Below, piece after piece: positions 63,316 through 64,000 of a DNA stretch of 64,000 nt (its first letter is position 1; the number at the start of each line of letters is the position of its first letter). The DNA lies in contig NZ_BAABJQ010000002.1 in assembly GCF_039543385.1 (NCBI RefSeq), forward strand, positions 310,001 through 374,000, in the 5' to 3' direction. The stretch comes from Rugosimonospora acidiphila (GTDB taxonomy: Bacteria; Actinomycetota; Actinomycetes; Mycobacteriales; Micromonosporaceae). Made by a program: the position numbers and the translations under genes. Under the pieces are notes generated by a model. That model ran no database searches. It saw only the letters and a list, made by a program, of their open reading frames with translations, and was not told the DNA's origin.

Positions 63316-64000
63316 TTGATCTTCTTCTGCGCGCTGGTGGCACTCGCCGCGATGTAGCCGTTCGTCGCGCCCGTCACGCGTACGCTCAACTCCTGGCCCT
63401 TCAGCGCCTTGGTCGGGGTGAAGGTCGCCCCGGTCGCCCCTCGGATCGGCTTACCGTCGGCCAGCCACTGGTAGCTGAAGCACAGGCCCGAGGGCTCCCA
63501 GTTGCCGGTGTTCACGCGAACGGCGACGCCGGCGGCGACGTTGCCGGTGATGACGGGCTTGCCCGGCTTGACCGCGACGCTCACCACCAGCGTGTTGCTG
63601 GCCTCGCCGGCCGTGGTGAAACGGTAGCGGCCCGCGGCGGTCGCGGTGAAGCCGTACGACACGGTTCCGGAGCCGTTGGTGTGGAGCGTCTTGAGCGTCA
63701 CCCAACGCCCCCGGACCTCGTCCTGCACGGCGACCTCGGCGCCGCGCACCGGTCGCCGGGTCCTGGCGTCGGCCACCGTCGCCGTCAGGGTCACCTTGGT
63801 GCCGTACCCGACCTTCGTCGCGGACTGGCTCGCGTGCACGACGATCCCCGCGCTCGGGGCGGTCGGCGTGGCCTTGACCTCCATGGACGGATCCGAGGTG
63901 ACGGTGCCGTTGACGGCGACCACCTCGAACCAGTACGCACTGCCGTCGCGCAGCCCCGAGACCTGGCAACTGGTCGCGGTCGGCCCGGCGGTGCACGCCG
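63312..64000 (-). CDS. Secreted FnIII/Ig-like repeat protein (5' part off window)
   Basis: The last 229 codons of a longer gene whose start lies beyond 64000. The visible part begins in the end of a fibronectin type III domain (CQVSGLRDGSAYWFEVVAVN). It then has a bacterial Ig-like domain (KVGYGTKVTLTATVAD) and a C-terminal Ig-like repeat of the type TGNWEPSGLCFSYQWLADGKPI, typical of actinobacterial extracellular proteins. It is coupled to the phosphoesterase by a 4-bp overlap. The enzymatic or binding part, if any, is outside the window. Confidence 0.85.
   Translation of the reverse strand, partial: ACTAGPTATSCQVSGLRDGSAYWFEVVAVNGTVTSDPSMEVKATPTAPSAGIVVHASQSATKVGYGTKVTLTATVADARTRRPVRGAEVAVQDEVRGRWVTLKTLHTNGSGTVSYGFTATAAGRYRFTTAGEASNTLVVSVAVKPGKPVITGNVAAGVAVRVNTGNWEPSGLCFSYQWLADGKPIRGATGATFTPTKALKGQELSVRVTGATNGYIAASATSAQKKIK

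Overview
The window is very GC-rich with actinobacterial gene style (GTG starts, 4-bp start/stop overlaps, Ala/Arg/Pro-rich proteins). It carries a type VII secretion (ESX/T7SS) locus of a filamentous-actinomycete type. Giant WXG-linked proteins of this kind suggest Micromonosporaceae or a relative. That placement is an inference from gene content, since there is no rRNA or housekeeping marker here.

Layout. (1) Positions 1-6669, minus strand: the secretion ATPase EccC (3' end off the left edge), an EccA-like AAA+ ATPase whose N-terminal part is a right-handed beta-helix, and a YbaB/EbfC-like protein. (2) 6756-20839, minus: a 4,496-aa protein with an N-terminal WXG module, preceded by a separate WXG protein. 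(3) 20995-26677, plus: a helical T7SS-type protein and a 1,668-aa protein made of about 22 RHS/YD-like 63-aa repeats ending in a WXG domain; a 97-N assembly gap interrupts the repeats. (4) 26683-53471, minus: a 675-aa protein and, upstream of it in the same operon, an 8,245-aa protein that fills 39% of the window. The latter contains a papain-fold (glutamine deamidase-like) domain with a complete Cys/His/Asp set and a degenerate sister copy. It also has an amidoligase-like domain, a caspase-like His/Cys domain with a degenerate sister, a long coiled coil and a tandemly duplicated module of about 1,600 aa. (5) 53734-54398, plus: an EsxB/EsxA-like WXG100 pair followed by a strong hairpin terminator. 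(6) 54473-56453, minus: a mycosin-like subtilase that has lost catalytic His and Ser, plus a small unknown protein. (7) 56921-60517, plus: a membrane-anchored CBM6/35-like protein, a NarL-type histidine kinase and response regulator (translationally coupled), then an orphan degenerate regulator. (8) 60810-64000: a NERD protein, a Tat-exported phospholipase C-type phosphoesterase and the end of an FnIII/Ig-like secreted protein; these look unrelated to the T7SS.

Reading it together: EccC, the EccA-like ATPase and the mycosin are the visible machine parts. EccB, EccD and EccE are not seen and are expected beyond the left edge. The WXG proteins, four with a YxxxD/E signal, are probable substrates or carriers. 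The most unusual feature is that the three largest minus-strand products apart from EccC and the EccA-like ATPase (4,496, 8,245 and 675 aa) end in the same short motif with a cysteine as the last or next-to-last residue. In each it is preceded by a helical tail and an alpha/beta domain. Together with the papain-fold, amidoligase-like and caspase-like domains of the largest protein, this suggests a set of T7SS-associated giant effectors or surface proteins with a shared C-terminal processing or conjugation step. That interpretation is inference.
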